From S146-42 sp965371965 (GTDB lineage: Bacteria > Planctomycetota > Phycisphaerae > Phycisphaerales > UBA1924): a DNA stretch of 5,530 bases. The stretch is from contig CBDVAM010000182.1 in NCBI GenBank assembly GCA_965371965.1, positions 1 through 5,530 on the forward strand, read 5' to 3'. The notes beneath the pieces were generated by a model. That model did no database searches and had not been told where the DNA came from. It saw only the letters and a program-made list of their open reading frames with translations. Of this stretch, positions 5,284 to 5,530 are shown in pieces. Every line of letters starts with the position of its first letter. Position 1 is the stretch's first letter. Made by a program: the position numbers and the translations under genes.

Positions 5284-5309
5284 CCGGACCTTCGAGGACT
5301 CAGGTCCGG
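5284..5309. repeat. Hairpin sharing sequence with the 5' part of the gene starting at 3696
   Basis: CCGGACC (5284-5290) pairs with GGTCCGG (5303-5309). The surrounding 29 bases (5279-5307) match 3632-3660 at 23 positions, including GAGGACTC. Confidence 0.5.
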
Positions 5310-5337
5310 CGTCCGGGGTGGGTTGGTGGTTTGGGAG

Positions 5338-5360
5338 CACTGGTGGACGAGCCACCAGTG
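5338..5360. repeat. Perfect nine-pair hairpin
   Basis: CACTGGTGG (5338-5346) pairs perfectly with CCACCAGTG (5352-5360) around the loop ACGAG. I recall similar CACTGGTGG/CCACCAGTG palindromes as common in planctomycete genomes; that is from memory. Confidence 0.7.
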
Positions 5361-5393
5361 GCACGGGAGTGGGAGATTGGGTTGGTGGGTCGT

Positions 5394-5427
5394 ATCGCCT
5401 TCGGCGATCGGCGGCAGGATGCCGCCG
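5394..5427. repeat. Two abutting hairpins with three-base loops
   Basis: ATCGCC (5394-5399) and GGCGAT (5403-5408) pair around TTC. Directly adjacent, CGGCGGCA (5409-5416) and TGCCGCCG (5420-5427) pair around GGA. The two perfect stems touch with no spacer. Confidence 0.65.
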
Positions 5428-5470
5428 CCCCGGGGGTTGTGCGGGGCTTGACCTGTTGGAGGTCGGCATA

Positions 5471-5488
5471 GCCACTCAGAGCAGTGGC
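5471..5488. repeat. GCCACT/AGTGGC hairpin
   Basis: GCCACT (5471-5476) pairs with AGTGGC (5483-5488) around a six-base loop. Its arms resemble the arms of the hairpin at 5338-5360. Confidence 0.5.
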
Positions 5489-5502
5489 CATGGCACGCGC
5501 GC

Positions 5503-5511
5503 GGGGGGGGG
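5503..5511. repeat. Nine-G homopolymer run
   Basis: Nine consecutive G follow an alternating GC stretch. Such a run is prone to slippage and to sequencing error, and it lies in non-coding DNA. Confidence 0.8.
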
Positions 5512-5530
5512 TGCAGAAGGGTGAGGGCGG

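Larger units (their letters stand above)
4627..5530. other. About 900 bases without a credible gene; hairpin-rich repeat region
   Basis: The open frames here encode only Pro/Arg/Gly-rich shadows with no family features. The stretch is G-rich on the plus strand and consists largely of short near-perfect hairpins and a degenerate duplication, listed separately. No tRNA, rRNA or CRISPR array is visible. The first 50 bases should hold the promoter of the minus-strand gene at 3838-4626, but I find no clear boxes. Confidence 0.65.

Noticed and set aside
5209..5475. Minus-strand 88-codon frame as a gene
   Set aside because: It consists of translated hairpins and Pro/Arg-rich low-complexity sequence with no ribosome binding site.

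Overview
The window looks like chromosomal DNA from a high-GC bacterium. The Planctomycetota, perhaps Phycisphaerae, are the best guess. The grounds are a LysW-dependent amino-acid operon, GC-ending codons, and intergenic DNA full of short GC-rich hairpins of a kind I associate with that phylum. This taxonomic call is inference; no marker gene is present.

Left part (1-1840, minus strand): a tightly packed lysW-lysX-lysY operon. Its genes encode the LysW carrier protein, the ATP-grasp ligase that links an amino acid to it, and the reductase acting on the phosphorylated carrier-bound intermediate (cut by the window edge). Together they cover steps of the carrier-protein route to lysine and/or arginine. 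Upstream of lysW lie, in order, a good promoter, an unannotated 30-codon ORF rich in Lys and Arg, and an intrinsic terminator ending only about 30 bases before the lysW start. Two alternative RNA pairings in this leader are mutually incompatible in a nested fold. This is the layout of a transcription attenuator and is the most interesting signal in the window.

Middle part (1938-3243, plus strand): a gene for a SprA-related putative metalloprotease with an HEQAH motif, then a gene for a small multi-pass membrane protein resembling the DUF2238/YjdF group. Facing them on the minus strand is an unrecognised gene starting at 3696. It has no stop codon where one would be expected, and its frame stays open antisense to both neighbours as far as 1837.

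Right part (3838-5530): a minus-strand gene of visibly lower GC encodes a nucleoside 2-deoxyribosyltransferase-like (TIR-related fold) domain followed by a probable winged-helix domain. It may be a laterally acquired sensor or defence-type gene. After it come about 900 bases with no credible gene. They hold at least eight near-perfect hairpins, a degenerate direct duplication with a period of about 250 bases, and a nine-G run.
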